Assembly: GCA_945861785.1 (NCBI GenBank)
Contig: CAMAWD010000038.1
Span: 1 to 53,858 of the forward strand
DNA length: 53,858 nucleotides
Reading direction: 5' to 3'
Source of the DNA: Rhodoferax sp. OV413
GTDB taxonomy: Bacteria > Pseudomonadota > Gammaproteobacteria > Burkholderiales > Burkholderiaceae_C
In this document: positions 24,861-34,244 of the stretch, piece by piece
Position numbering within the stretch: position 1 is the first letter of the stretch
Layout of the letters: every line of letters begins with the position of its first letter
Program-made: the position numbers and the translations under genes
Notes under the pieces: generated by a model
Databases searched by the model: none
Seen by the model: only the letters and a program-made list of their open reading frames with translations
What the model was told of the DNA's origin: nothing

Positions 24861-25879
24861 GATTGCACTCCGTTCTGGGTAAAGTGAAAGTTCATGACTT
24901 CGCCCGGGTGGTTGGCAAGTTCACGCAACAGCGCCATGCGGCGGGCCGCCGGCACATAGAACATCATGAAGCCGCCGCCTCCTGCCCCCGATATCTTGCC
25001 AGCTAGTGCGCCCGCATCCAGTGCCCGCTGGTAAAGCATGTCGATCTCGGGGTTGGAAATCCCGTGTGCAGTCATCTTCTTGGACTTCCAGGAACGACCC
25101 AAGACCTCGGCATACGCGCCCAAGTCCCCGCGAAGAATGGCTTCCTTCATCAACATCGCATCTTCTTTCAGCGCGAGCATGGCGTCGATCGAAACGGTAT
25201 TGCCACTTTTGGTATTGTCGATCTGCTGTTGGATGATCAATGCGGATTCACGAGAGCGACCGGTGTAATACAGCACCGTGCTGGCTTCAAGTTCGTTCAG
25301 TACCCAGTCCTTGACACGCAGTGGATTGACGAGGACGCGATTGGCTGGCCCGAACTCGATGAAGTTGAAGCCCCCAAACGCAGCTGCATACTGATCCTGT
25401 TTGCCCCCAGCCATGCCAAGCTCTATCCGCTCTATCTCGTACGCCAGTTGCGCGATGTCATATTCGCCTAGCCCCAGGCGTAGCCACTCTGCGAATGCTT
25501 GCGCTATGCACACCACCATGGTTGAAGAAGTGCCCAGACCAGAGCCGGCAGGCGCGTCCGCATAGGTTGTCAGGGTTAGCGACAGCGGGCGTCCGCCGTT
25601 GTACTGGCGCACAAAACGGCTATAAATGCCGCGGTGCAGTCGTAGCGGCTCTTCATCCGCCAACACGGAGGTGGCGGGCAACTCGACACGTTCGTCGCGA
25701 TCCGCCGCCACGAAAACGACCTTGCCGTCCGTCCTTGGCTCCAAAATGGCTTGGGCGTACAGGTCAACCGTCGCATTGAGCACGTAACCTCCACGCTCAT
25801 CACTGAAGGGGCTGACGTCTGTACCGCCGCCCGCCAGTCCTAAACGGAGAGGGGCCCTTGATCGAATAGTGTTGCTCAT
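24845..25879 (-). CDS. hddA: D-glycero-alpha-D-manno-heptose 7-phosphate kinase HddA
   Basis: GHMP-family kinase phosphorylating C1 of heptose 7-phosphate with alpha configuration, which commits the pathway to GDP-heptose. [20 protein letters not shown] at the N-terminus, [20 protein letters not shown] (ATP loop) and [20 protein letters not shown] (motif 3) are present. 344 residues, full length. Its ATG overlaps the stop of a 74-codon ORF upstream. Confidence 0.94.
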   Translation of the reverse strand: MSNTIRSRAPLRLGLAGGGTDVSPFSDERGGYVLNATVDLYAQAILEPRTDGKVVFVAADRDERVELPATSVLADEEPLRLHRGIYSRFVRQYNGGRPLSLTLTTYADAPAGSGLGTSSTMVVCIAQAFAEWLRLGLGEYDIAQLAYEIERIELGMAGGKQDQYAAAFGGFNFIEFGPANRVLVNPLRVKDWVLNELEASTVLYYTGRSRESALIIQQQIDNTKSGNTVSIDAMLALKEDAMLMKEAILRGDLGAYAEVLGRSWKSKKMTAHGISNPEIDMLYQRALDAGALAGKISGAGGGGFMMFYVPAARRMALLRELANHPGEVMNFHFTQNGVQSWCLN

Positions 25880-26100
25880 ATGTTCTTCAAGTAGTTGAAA
25901 GTGCGGGAATGCGACCCGTCAATGGCTGAACATGGCAGCGGCCGGAGATCATCCGCGAGATGGCGATTCACCCACCAGCATCTCGCTGCTACTTGCTGTG
26001 CCTGCGTCAATCTTGCCAGTTGATTTGAAGTCTGCCAGAGCACGTGTACGCTGCCTGAAAATTTCTTAATGAAAACTTGGAGAAGTGGACATTGCCGCAC
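25876..26100 (-). CDS. Possible 74-aa ORF coupled to hddA
   Basis: The only open frame in the 269 bases between dmhA-like and hddA. It starts with ATG at 26100 and ends in TGA overlapping the hddA ATG (ATGA), the coupling style used throughout this operon. The product ([20 protein letters not shown]...) has no recognised domain and is rich in R, Q and W. It may be the 3' remainder of a deleted gene. The alternative is plain non-coding spacer. Confidence 0.3.
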   Translation of the reverse strand: MRQCPLLQVFIKKFSGSVHVLWQTSNQLARLTQAQQVAARCWWVNRHLADDLRPLPCSAIDGSHSRTFNYLKNI

Positions 26101-26148
26101 ATCCTTTTTCAGGCCAGCGAGCAGACGCCTGGTGAAATATCAGCGGCT

Positions 26149-27159
26149 TTACCGAGTCAAATAGCCTTGCCCCGATCGGACGCGTTCTCTCCAGTATTCG
26201 AGCAGGTCAGACATGGTCTTTTCGAAAGAAATCTCGGGCACCCATCCAGTGACAGCGTTGAACTTGGCCGTATTGGGTACCTGCAGGTCGGCGTCGATCG
26301 GGCGCAAACGTTCGGGATCCATCTCGACACGAATCTCCTTGACGGTTGACATTGCCAGCAGTGTCTTCAGCATGTCCGCCACTGTGCATGTGTAGGTGCC
26401 GCCGATGTTGTAGTAGGCACCAGCGATTGGGTTGACCGTCACCAGCATGTAGTAGGCGCGGACTGCATCTCGCACGTCGGCGAATGTGCGCAGCGATTCA
26501 AGGTTGCCGGTCTTGACCACGGGCGGAATCTGCCCTGCCTCGATCATGGCGATCTGCTTTGCGAAAGTCGACTCGGCAAACACGTCGCCGCGCCTGGGCC
26601 CCGTATGTGTGAACATCCGGGTCGTCATCACCGTCATGTTGTAGGCTTCAGCGTAATAACGCCCGAGCAGATCTGTTCCAACCTTGGAAATTGCGTAGGG
26701 GGACGCCGGATGGAAAGTGCACTCTTCGTCGATGGGCAGCTTTTCCTTGGGGACCCGTCCAAAGACTTCCGATGATGCACATACATGCGTGATTGCATTG
26801 ATGCCATTCTTGCGCAACGCCTCCATCACATTGGCTGTGCCCTGGACGTTGGTTTCCAAAGTGTCAAGGGGCGAGTCAAAACTGGTCTTGGGGTAGCTTT
26901 GTGCGGCCAGATGGAACACGTAGTCAGGCGCGGACTTCTTCACCGCCTCATGGATAGAGAGGTAATCCCGCAGATCGCCGTAAAGCAGGTGAATCCTGTT
27001 CTTGGCATTGATGCGTGGAAGCAGGTGAGAGATGTTGTCCAGTGGACTCCTCCAACGGCAGAGCCCAAAAATTTCCCAGTCCGTTTTGTCCAGTAGGTAG
27101 TCGGCAAGATGCGACCCCACCATGCCCGTGATCCCTGTGATGAATACTCTTTTCGTCAT
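26149..27159 (-). CDS. GDP-manno-heptose 4,6-dehydratase (DmhA/WcbK-like)
   Basis: Extended SDR related to GMD: FITGITGMVGSHLADYLLDK, HVCASSEVFGRVPKEKLPID, and SPYAISKVGTDLLGRYYAEA with catalytic Tyr/Lys; ending in VTGWVPEISFEKTMSDLLEY. 336 residues. A separate true gmd is present at 11415, and this one lies next to the heptose genes, so the substrate is most likely GDP-D-glycero-alpha-D-manno-heptose, as for DmhA (Yersinia) and WcbK (Burkholderia). It overlaps the reductase stop by ATGA. Confidence 0.82.
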   Translation of the reverse strand: MTKRVFITGITGMVGSHLADYLLDKTDWEIFGLCRWRSPLDNISHLLPRINAKNRIHLLYGDLRDYLSIHEAVKKSAPDYVFHLAAQSYPKTSFDSPLDTLETNVQGTANVMEALRKNGINAITHVCASSEVFGRVPKEKLPIDEECTFHPASPYAISKVGTDLLGRYYAEAYNMTVMTTRMFTHTGPRRGDVFAESTFAKQIAMIEAGQIPPVVKTGNLESLRTFADVRDAVRAYYMLVTVNPIAGAYYNIGGTYTCTVADMLKTLLAMSTVKEIRVEMDPERLRPIDADLQVPNTAKFNAVTGWVPEISFEKTMSDLLEYWRERVRSGQGYLTR

Positions 27160-28013
27160 TTCGTCCCTTTCAAAGCAAAAGCAAAGTCGATGGATTCGGC
27201 AAGACTGTGTGGTTCCCGGCCAAGCAACAGTCTCAAGTAGCGTGATGTCATGTGAATGACGCGCGGTCGATTCTCAAAAAATGATGGGGGTGGCTCCACC
27301 TGGCGATACCGCAGCCCCGGCAGTGCTCGGGCCATCAATGCCTGTGCAAAGTCGATTCGTGATAGCACTGCCGGGCCGGCAAAGTTGATGACAGGGTAGG
27401 GCACTGAATCCCACTTGGTCGCTAATCCCACCAGGCCCCCCACCACGTCATCCAGCCAGATCACCGCCCGGTTGAAAGGATGAAAAAGCTCGGCTTCGTC
27501 GCCCTTTGTGGCACATGCCGTCAGGTATTGCGTCAGTTTGTCGTGTCGTGCGAACACATATGACAACCTGGCGACTTTGAACGCGGGTTCACTCGCAAAT
27601 CGGCTCTCCACTTCGTGCTTCATCCGCGCGTAGTCTCCTGCGGGATAACACTGCGCTGACTCGTCGAAGGCAACCGCTTGTTCGCCATAGACAGTGTCGC
27701 TGGACAGAAAAATAACGCGCGCGCCGCGGGCAATCGATTGCCCGGCAAAATGGCACGCGCCGCCAACATTGACCGCCCGCGCCCTTACCGCATCGCGGGC
27801 ACAGGCGTCAGGCGCAGAAATTGCGGCCGTCAGGATCACCACATCACCAGCCGTGACCTGGGAAAAGTCAAAGGTAGCCGGTGCAGCAAGGTCAAGGCGC
27901 AACAAATTCTCGCTTCCACTTGTTGATGTTCCCTTGGTGGCACCACGTGCTTGACTGACTTGAAGTAGTCGACTTCCGATGAAGCCGGTAGCTCCCACAA
28001 TCAATACCGTCAT
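27156..28013 (-). CDS. NAD(P)-dependent sugar reductase (DmhB-like)
   Basis: RmlD/SDR-type protein of 285 residues: MTVLIVGATGFIGSRLLQVS, VILTAAISAPDACARDAVRA, VIFLSSDTVYGEQAVAFDES and YARMKHEVES (Tyr/Lys pair). Placed directly before and overlapping the dehydratase gene, it should reduce the 4-keto group to yield GDP-6-deoxy-manno-heptose or an epimer. Which stereoisomer forms cannot be read from sequence. Confidence 0.75.
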   Translation of the reverse strand: MTVLIVGATGFIGSRLLQVSQARGATKGTSTSGSENLLRLDLAAPATFDFSQVTAGDVVILTAAISAPDACARDAVRARAVNVGGACHFAGQSIARGARVIFLSSDTVYGEQAVAFDESAQCYPAGDYARMKHEVESRFASEPAFKVARLSYVFARHDKLTQYLTACATKGDEAELFHPFNRAVIWLDDVVGGLVGLATKWDSVPYPVINFAGPAVLSRIDFAQALMARALPGLRYRQVEPPPSFFENRPRVIHMTSRYLRLLLGREPHSLAESIDFAFALKGTK

Positions 28014-28086
28014 GACAGACGTCCATTCATGTCTATGCGACGCCCTGGTCTATCCGGATGGCGGTCGACGTGCGGGCTGCTGCAAT

Positions 28087-29244
28087 TCATTGGGCGGATC
28101 CTAAGGCGCGTTGGTAGCAGGCCAATGTCTGTTTGCCAATGGTGCCCCAATCGTTGCGGGTAACGACCATTCGATGACCGGCTTCAGCGATTGCCTCCGA
28201 ATGCCCCGGTGTGCTGAATATGTCACGCAGGCGCAGGGCCAGGTGTGGGGCGTCACCGTTGCGAAATACGAACCCCGTTTCTTCGTCCTGAACGGCCTCC
28301 AGCATGCCGGCGATATCAGACACGAGAACTGGCCGCCCGTAACTCATCGCCTCCAGTACAACGCCACTTTGGTAGATAGTGCGGTAGGGCAGTACAACCA
28401 GGTCGGCGCAGCGATAAAAGACGGGCACTTCGGCGTCGGTGATGTAACGGATGTGGCGGGTGCAATAGGGCCCTAAGCCGTGTGCATCTATCACCTTCTG
28501 GTACTTGGCAAAGTCGCTTTTCCAGACCCTGCCACCAATCACCAGGTGCAAGCGCTTGTCTTCCTGCCGGGCCAGGGCAAAACCCTCAAGCAGTACGTCG
28601 AGCCCTTTCACATCTTTGATCTGCCCAAAGAATAACAACACGCGTTGATCCGTTGTCAGCCCCAACTGCCGCCTCGCCATATCGCGTGTCACGGACGCTG
28701 GGATGTGATCCACATGATTGCCGTGCAATATTACGTCGATCTTTTCGGCAGGCAGTTTCAGCACATGCACCAACTCATTCTTGGCAACTTGGCTATGGGC
28801 GATCACTCTGCTCGCCAGGCGATAGGCCCAACGCAGAAAAATGGGGACGGACAAGCCCTTCTTGAACGCCTCGACGTCGTGCGCAGTGACAACGACCGCA
28901 AGCCCCACTGCCCGGGCCAACAGCACGTTGAACAGCTCTAACGGGCCGACATGGAAAAAATGAAAATGCGCAACCTGGTGGCCTTGCAGGCGGGCGCCGG
29001 GCAATGCAATGACGCTGCCCAGCAGGAAGCGCAAGCCCCTTACCCACGCCTTGTCAGCGCCATAAATTCCCCGGTATGGCAATTTGACGGCGAACACTTC
29101 AGATCCACTGACCACGGTCTTGTCGCACGAGTACAAGGTGGCCTGCCCACCTGCTGTGGTGACACTCTTGCAAAGTGCAAAATCGTAAAAGTTCATCCCT
29201 CCATGCCCGCCGACTGGCTCGACGACTGCAACTTTGACAGTCAT
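28087..29244 (-). CDS. Glycosyltransferase family 4
   Basis: GT-B fold enzyme of 385 residues. The N-terminal acceptor domain begins VKVAVVEPVGGHGGMNFYDF; the donor domain has QRVLLFFGQIKDVKGLDVLL and the signature VLEAMSYGRPVLVSDIAGML, EAVQDEETGFVFRNGD. The start overlaps the stop of the GT2 gene (ATGA). Cytoplasmic side of the membrane, adding one sugar of the EPS repeat; donor unknown. Confidence 0.9.
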   Translation of the reverse strand: MTVKVAVVEPVGGHGGMNFYDFALCKSVTTAGGQATLYSCDKTVVSGSEVFAVKLPYRGIYGADKAWVRGLRFLLGSVIALPGARLQGHQVAHFHFFHVGPLELFNVLLARAVGLAVVVTAHDVEAFKKGLSVPIFLRWAYRLASRVIAHSQVAKNELVHVLKLPAEKIDVILHGNHVDHIPASVTRDMARRQLGLTTDQRVLLFFGQIKDVKGLDVLLEGFALARQEDKRLHLVIGGRVWKSDFAKYQKVIDAHGLGPYCTRHIRYITDAEVPVFYRCADLVVLPYRTIYQSGVVLEAMSYGRPVLVSDIAGMLEAVQDEETGFVFRNGDAPHLALRLRDIFSTPGHSEAIAEAGHRMVVTRNDWGTIGKQTLACYQRALGSAQ

Positions 29245-30281
29245 GGTGCGCTAGCCCTTCCGGCAGCCCAACTGGCGACGGGTGTTTGTTTGCCGAGAAG
29301 GGCGTACGCGATCACACGTGCATTCCTGCGGTGTCCCAGAAGGTACAAGCGGAGGGCTTTTGCGGCCAAAAAAAGCCAAACCGTGGGCGCAAACCATGGC
29401 ATTCGTGTGACGGTGAATTTCAACTTGTTCCGCGCCTGATAAAACTCTGACAGAGGGCTTGCATTGCGTGCGACCGAGACAGTGCCGATCGAGGCACCTT
29501 CCTTGTGCATGACGACTGACCTGGGCTCACATCCCAAGCGAAACCGCTTCCTGCCTCGCCATGCCCAGTCGAGTTCTTCGTTGTATAGAAAGAAGTCTTC
29601 TGACATGGGGCCAATCTGTTGATAGAAATCGAGCGACACCAGCATACTTGCGCCGGATACATAGGTCATCGCGCTTTCAACTTCGGTTGTGCCCGTTTCG
29701 GCCCTGTAGGGCTCGCCACCCCCGATGTGCCACCCCCGCCCGCTCCAATAGCTGTACCGAACGCCACCGTAGGCCTGTACCACGCTCGAATCGTGATGGA
29801 AAACGAGAGCGCTTCCGCAGATCCCGATGGAACGGTCTGATTCCATTTTGCTTACCAGCAACTCCAGCGTGTCCACCTTTACGACGGTATCGTTGTTGAG
29901 GACCCAGAAATAGCCCACGCCGAAAACCGTGTCGGCAAGGGCCATGCCAAGGTTGTTGCCAACGGCGAAGCCACCGTTGTCCTTGTTGCAAATCAGCGTC
30001 ACCGTGACGCGATCGTCGATCAAGGTGGTAGACGCCTCTGCCACCCGCTCCCTGACCGATGCCCCCAGGGCAAGCATGTCGATGTACGCCGGCTGATTGA
30101 ACCGATCCATCCAGGCGCTTATGCGCTGCACCGAATCATCGGATGAAAGATTGTCTGTGATGACGATATGCATCCGGCCAGGCGAACGCATTGCTGCAAG
30201 CGAATCGAGGCACTCCAGCGTATCGCGCCAGCCATTCCAGTTGACGAGGATGACAGCCACATCCAACGAGGTATTTCCCAT
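29241..30281 (-). CDS. Glycosyltransferase family 2
   Basis: GT-A fold: LDVAVILVNWNGWRDTLECL, IVITDNLSSDDSVQRI, NKDNGGFAVGNNLGMALADT and FWVLNNDTVVKVDTLELLVS (D-x-D-equivalent NNDT) are in the order of rhamnosyltransferase-like GT2 enzymes. A C-terminal hydrophobic stretch (MPWFAPTVWLFLAAKAL) may attach it to the membrane. 346 residues; 15 bases after the glycosidase gene, overlapping the GT4 gene. Confidence 0.9.
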   Translation of the reverse strand: MGNTSLDVAVILVNWNGWRDTLECLDSLAAMRSPGRMHIVITDNLSSDDSVQRISAWMDRFNQPAYIDMLALGASVRERVAEASTTLIDDRVTVTLICNKDNGGFAVGNNLGMALADTVFGVGYFWVLNNDTVVKVDTLELLVSKMESDRSIGICGSALVFHHDSSVVQAYGGVRYSYWSGRGWHIGGGEPYRAETGTTEVESAMTYVSGASMLVSLDFYQQIGPMSEDFFLYNEELDWAWRGRKRFRLGCEPRSVVMHKEGASIGTVSVARNASPLSEFYQARNKLKFTVTRMPWFAPTVWLFLAAKALRLYLLGHRRNARVIAYALLGKQTPVASWAAGRASAP

Positions 30282-30296
30282 ACTGTTGCCTGGTCG

Positions 30297-31484
30297 TCAC
30301 TTTCCAGCGCGCAAGATGCGGTTGACACGACGCAACTCTTCCAACTGGTAAGCCCGCTGATTGACCGCTGTAATGTTGTAGCTGGAGTTCTGAAACGAAA
30401 AATCGAAAACCCATGCTGCAGCGAGGCCGACATCGTTTGCAACTAGCGAATCAAGCAATTTGTTGAACGCACCACGCACCCCTTCCGGGTCGCCATGGGA
30501 TTCGTTCTCTGCAACGCCGAACTCGCCAGCAAAAACTGGTTTGTTTGCACGCTTTGCGCAGCGCGCAACCGGCGCGAGTATGGCGTTGTAATCGCGGTCA
30601 CGCGCGCCGAAGTAGCCTTTGTAGTGCGGATAAATGTGTATGGATACCGAGTCGAAGCCAGCAGGGTTGTCGCGGCCAAGCATCTCGCAAAACTGTTCCT
30701 CAGAGTCAGCGGTCCATTTCGCGAATCTGGCGTTGTTGAAGGCATATGGCCGCGGCAACGCATTGCCAGAGCTAATGGGTGTTGTGGCGTCGACAACACG
30801 CACAGTCTTTGAGAACTCCGCAAGTGCCACCATGACGTCTTTGCCCTTGAGGTCGTCAGGGGGCCCGCGAAAGGCGGGAGTACCCTTGGATACATCTATC
30901 TTTGGCCGCCATTGGTCGCTGTTCGGCAAGTCGGCGTACAACGCCATTTCATTGCCAAACTCCCACATCCAGATGGCTGGCGACTTGTGGTACCGGCCAA
31001 CCACCTCTGAAACATAACGCCTAAAAAGTTGATGTGTCTTGCTGTCGGGCTGACCCCATGCAGAGGCCGGTTCGCCAACCAAGTCCGGAATCGCTGCATA
31101 GTTCCAGGCCAGGCTTGCCACAATACCAACTTGCGCTTGTTCGGCCGCGCCAACGAACTCATCCAACACCGCAAAATAACGCGCCGGGTCTGTCAAGTAA
31201 ACCCGCAATTCGTTAGGCCAGAAGCCGCCGAACATCACGCGTACGAAGGGCACCTCGTAGCGCGCCAGCATGCGCAAACCGAGAATCGCGGACCGATCAG
31301 CTGGGTTATTGAGCGTGCGATTGACCGCGTCAAAGTAGTTGACCCCGACAGCGCGAAAAGGGCTCTTGCCATCAAGCGAAAACTGCCCGTTTGTAACCGT
31401 GAGTTGCCCGGCACCTGCATGCCACGGACATACCAGGCACAGCAGCACCAATGCGTGTACGGTGAGTTTGACCAAACGCATCAT
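30297..31484 (-). CDS. Secreted GH5-like glycoside hydrolase
   Basis: A signal peptide (MMRLVKLTVHALVLLCLVCP to HAGAG) starts at the ATG that overlaps the polymerase stop (ATGA). The mature part has the GH5/clan-A layout: VGVNYFDAVNRTL, the acid/base Glu in MWEFGNEMALYADL (~residue 155), and the nucleophile-type Glu in PVFAGEFGVAEN (~330). About 395 residues. A hydrolase inside an EPS operon usually trims or releases the polymer in the periplasm or outside. Substrate unknown. Confidence 0.82.
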   Translation of the reverse strand: MMRLVKLTVHALVLLCLVCPWHAGAGQLTVTNGQFSLDGKSPFRAVGVNYFDAVNRTLNNPADRSAILGLRMLARYEVPFVRVMFGGFWPNELRVYLTDPARYFAVLDEFVGAAEQAQVGIVASLAWNYAAIPDLVGEPASAWGQPDSKTHQLFRRYVSEVVGRYHKSPAIWMWEFGNEMALYADLPNSDQWRPKIDVSKGTPAFRGPPDDLKGKDVMVALAEFSKTVRVVDATTPISSGNALPRPYAFNNARFAKWTADSEEQFCEMLGRDNPAGFDSVSIHIYPHYKGYFGARDRDYNAILAPVARCAKRANKPVFAGEFGVAENESHGDPEGVRGAFNKLLDSLVANDVGLAAAWVFDFSFQNSSYNITAVNQRAYQLEELRRVNRILRAGK

Positions 31485-32980
31485 CGTTTTCTCACGATAC
31501 GCTGATTGGCAGCAGGCACGAGAATTAGCGCTATGCACAGAAAAATCAACGGTGCATTGTGAGGCGTGGACAGGATCGATTTGATGATGAGCATGCCGAT
31601 CAAAGAGACTCCCATCATTCCTTTCAACAGGCCCAGGCTGGAGCTGTCACGGGTCGCAGACACGAAGCCTTTGACCGCCACGCCTGCGGTGAGCAGTACG
31701 AAAATAATCAAGCAAACCAGCCCTGAATCCAATGCAAGGGACAGGTAATAACTATCGATGGTCAAACCCAGACTGTTGCTGACGCCAGCCAGGTAAGCAG
31801 ACAAGCCCGGACCATAACCGAGTAGTGGACGCTCCAATATGAGCGGTACCCCCTGCCGCAGCATCTGGAGGCGAGTGTTGGTGCTGGATACCTCAAGGGC
31901 GCTCCTGCCTGTGACGAGTTCAAGACTCACGAAGTCAAAGGTGAGCAACACCGCGAATCCCAATAGGCCAACAACAGTGCAAAACAGAATGAACATTCCA
32001 AGCGCACTGGATCGACCATCGGCAAGGCGCTGTCTGGTTGCCAACATGACAACTGCCAGCAACAGCATGGGTGGCAGTGCTATCAAAGTAGACCTGGAGC
32101 CAGTGACGACAGCACCGGCCAGACACAACAACAAGCCGGTTACCCCAAGGCTTCGCATCCAGAACCCTTTGCCGGCAGCGACATAAAGTGTCAGTGGCAG
32201 TGCGAACATCATGAACTCGGCCAACAACAAAGGATGTGAGAAGGTGGACTGTGCGCGGTACTTGCCTGCCCGAACCTTGTCCATCACGGCGTTCTGCAGC
32301 CACTCCGAATCGACGCGCATGCCAGGAATCGACACGTTCGAGAACAAGGTACGCGACAAAGTCCATTCCACAATGGCGAGGCCCGCAACAACGACGCTTG
32401 CCAGAAAAATCCAGAATGCCATCGATTCAATTTGGGGGGGATGGCGGTATATGGAAAGAACAATGGGGAGGATGAGTACCGCTGTAAACAGCTCGTTGGC
32501 GATCTGGTAGAGCGACAAGCCAGGCGCGTCAGAGAAAAAGCTGCTGAACAGCCGCAATACAAAGTAAGCCACGGCGAGCCAAATCCAGAATTTGCTTTCT
32601 CGAATCGCCGACCACAGTTCTTGGCGAAATGCTGGCGACACCAAGGCTCCGGCCCAGATACCCAGCAGGGTTGCATAGACGAGCCGAGCGGGTGTCAAGT
32701 CCGGCCCACCAAAATTGAAGGCCAGATAGCGCGGCCAAAGAATGAACAGCACCATGGCTGCGACGAACAGAAAGTGCAGCAACCGCAAGGGTGCCTGGAA
32801 GACAAATGCCCGGTTGAACAAGAGTGCCGAAAGGGGCAATATGCCCAGGAAGATGGCCAGCACTGGGGGGAGGACAGCCACTGCCGCGCCGACGATAAGG
32901 ACGTAGAAGAAGAATGCCAGGCCGGGCAAGGAAGTGGTTGTGGCCGAGGCTCTCCGGGGCATTGGTGTGAGTAGCTTCAC
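31481..32980 (-). CDS. O-antigen ligase/Wzy-type polymerase membrane protein
   Basis: About 499 residues with 10-12 hydrophobic helices and a large outside loop between roughly 330 and 400 (LELVTGRSALEVSSTNTRLQ, MLRQGVPLILERPLLGYGPG), the pattern of the O-antigen ligase (Wzy_C) domain in which GYGPG-like loops precede the last helices. In this position, between glycosyltransferases and flippase, it is the best candidate for the EPS repeat polymerase. The start may be shifted by a few codons. Confidence 0.82.
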   Translation of the reverse strand: MKLLTPMPRRASATTTSLPGLAFFFYVLIVGAAVAVLPPVLAIFLGILPLSALLFNRAFVFQAPLRLLHFLFVAAMVLFILWPRYLAFNFGGPDLTPARLVYATLLGIWAGALVSPAFRQELWSAIRESKFWIWLAVAYFVLRLFSSFFSDAPGLSLYQIANELFTAVLILPIVLSIYRHPPQIESMAFWIFLASVVVAGLAIVEWTLSRTLFSNVSIPGMRVDSEWLQNAVMDKVRAGKYRAQSTFSHPLLLAEFMMFALPLTLYVAAGKGFWMRSLGVTGLLLCLAGAVVTGSRSTLIALPPMLLLAVVMLATRQRLADGRSSALGMFILFCTVVGLLGFAVLLTFDFVSLELVTGRSALEVSSTNTRLQMLRQGVPLILERPLLGYGPGLSAYLAGVSNSLGLTIDSYYLSLALDSGLVCLIIFVLLTAGVAVKGFVSATRDSSSLGLLKGMMGVSLIGMLIIKSILSTPHNAPLIFLCIALILVPAANQRIVRKR

Positions 32981-33041
32981 GTGCGCTCCCAGATGGGCGT
33001 AGGTAATGGCGTGGTCATCGATACGCGGTGTTTGGGCGTGC

Positions 33042-34208
33042 TCACAATTTCGCCATTTCTTCGCTCAGCATGTGAACGTATGTGGCCAACCTCTTGCTGG
33101 CGATGTCGTTCCCTTGGGCAATTTGTGTTGCCGCCAAGGCGCGATCCTGATAGGTGCGGAGAACCAGTTCGAAGACATCTTGCTCTGCCTGGCTTTGGCA
33201 GTCCGCAACGGGAGAGTAACCCAACGTATTGAATAGCCCTTTGAACTTCCGACTGTACGCAAGCGGCACCACTGGCACCCCCGCCGAAAATGCGGCAATG
33301 CATGCATGCATACGTGCACCAACAAAAAAGTCCAGTCCCGAGATGAATGACTTTGCGGAAGACGGCCCCTCAAATGGCGGTGGCAGCTTTGTCTGCGGAA
33401 ATTCTGTTGCCAATGCCTTACACGCACCGGAGTCACTGTCGATGATGGAAGGGTCCGAAATGACATGGGGTACCAAGAAGACTTCAACGTTGGGCAGGCT
33501 GACGAAGTGGGATACCAATCGACGCACCAGCGCCGGATAGTCGAGACTCAGACCAAACTGATTCTGCTGTGTATATCCGCCAGCCCACAACAAGCCCGAG
33601 ACATTGATTCCGACCCGGGCCACACCGTCTTTGACAGGGGCAACCTTTTCATAAGGAAGCGCGAACGCCACGTCGACGATCTCAGAAAACCGCACACGCA
33701 ACTTTCTCGACTCCAGATACTTTCGCGACAATTCGTCGCGAGGAAAAACATAAGTTGCGCCATTCAGACACAAGTCGGAAAGCAGAAGTGACCACCATCT
33801 GGAAAATGGCCCAATGGTCTGCGGGCTAAGAATCAGAGGGCGGCGCATCCATATGGCGAAAATCTTGGTGAGACTGAAATAGAGCAATCGTTTGGCGCCG
33901 TAGATGTCCGCGAAACTGTCTCCTTCGCCAATGTCGAGCACAAGATCGCACCTTCTGAATGCTCCCCTGACTCCGTCACTGCGAACCATACTGCGAGCTG
34001 TCACACGTGTCACTTGGGCAACACCCATGGATTTGAAATGCCCGACGCTTTCCGTCGCTGCCCATCCCACAATCTCGAATGTCACTTTGCGGTCAGCCGT
34101 GCTGGCTGCCAGCGATACCAGATGGAGTTGAGACTCGGTGAGTGCCCGAACGCCCAGATTTCCTGAATCTAGACCGTGCCACAACAGGCAGATGCGTATC
34201 GGTGTCAA
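33042..34208 (-). CDS. Polysaccharide pyruvyl transferase family protein
   Basis: 388 residues with TPIRICLLWHGLDSGNLGVR, CDLVLDIGEGDSFADIYG, RPLILSPQTIGPFSRWWSLL, VFPRDELSRKYLESRKLRVR, and FFVGARMHACIAAFSAGVPV. This order (G-N-x-G...D-x-G-E-G-D-S...S-P-Q-T-x-G-P...R-M-H) is that of CsaB/WcaK-type enzymes that add ketal pyruvate from PEP to sugars, giving an acidic polymer. Followed by the polymerase after 61 bases. Confidence 0.85.
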   Translation of the reverse strand: MTPIRICLLWHGLDSGNLGVRALTESQLHLVSLAASTADRKVTFEIVGWAATESVGHFKSMGVAQVTRVTARSMVRSDGVRGAFRRCDLVLDIGEGDSFADIYGAKRLLYFSLTKIFAIWMRRPLILSPQTIGPFSRWWSLLLSDLCLNGATYVFPRDELSRKYLESRKLRVRFSEIVDVAFALPYEKVAPVKDGVARVGINVSGLLWAGGYTQQNQFGLSLDYPALVRRLVSHFVSLPNVEVFLVPHVISDPSIIDSDSGACKALATEFPQTKLPPPFEGPSSAKSFISGLDFFVGARMHACIAAFSAGVPVVPLAYSRKFKGLFNTLGYSPVADCQSQAEQDVFELVLRTYQDRALAATQIAQGNDIASKRLATYVHMLSEEMAKL

Positions 34209-34244
34209 TTGGTTTGCTCCATTTGCCAGTTGCCTTTGGCCGGA

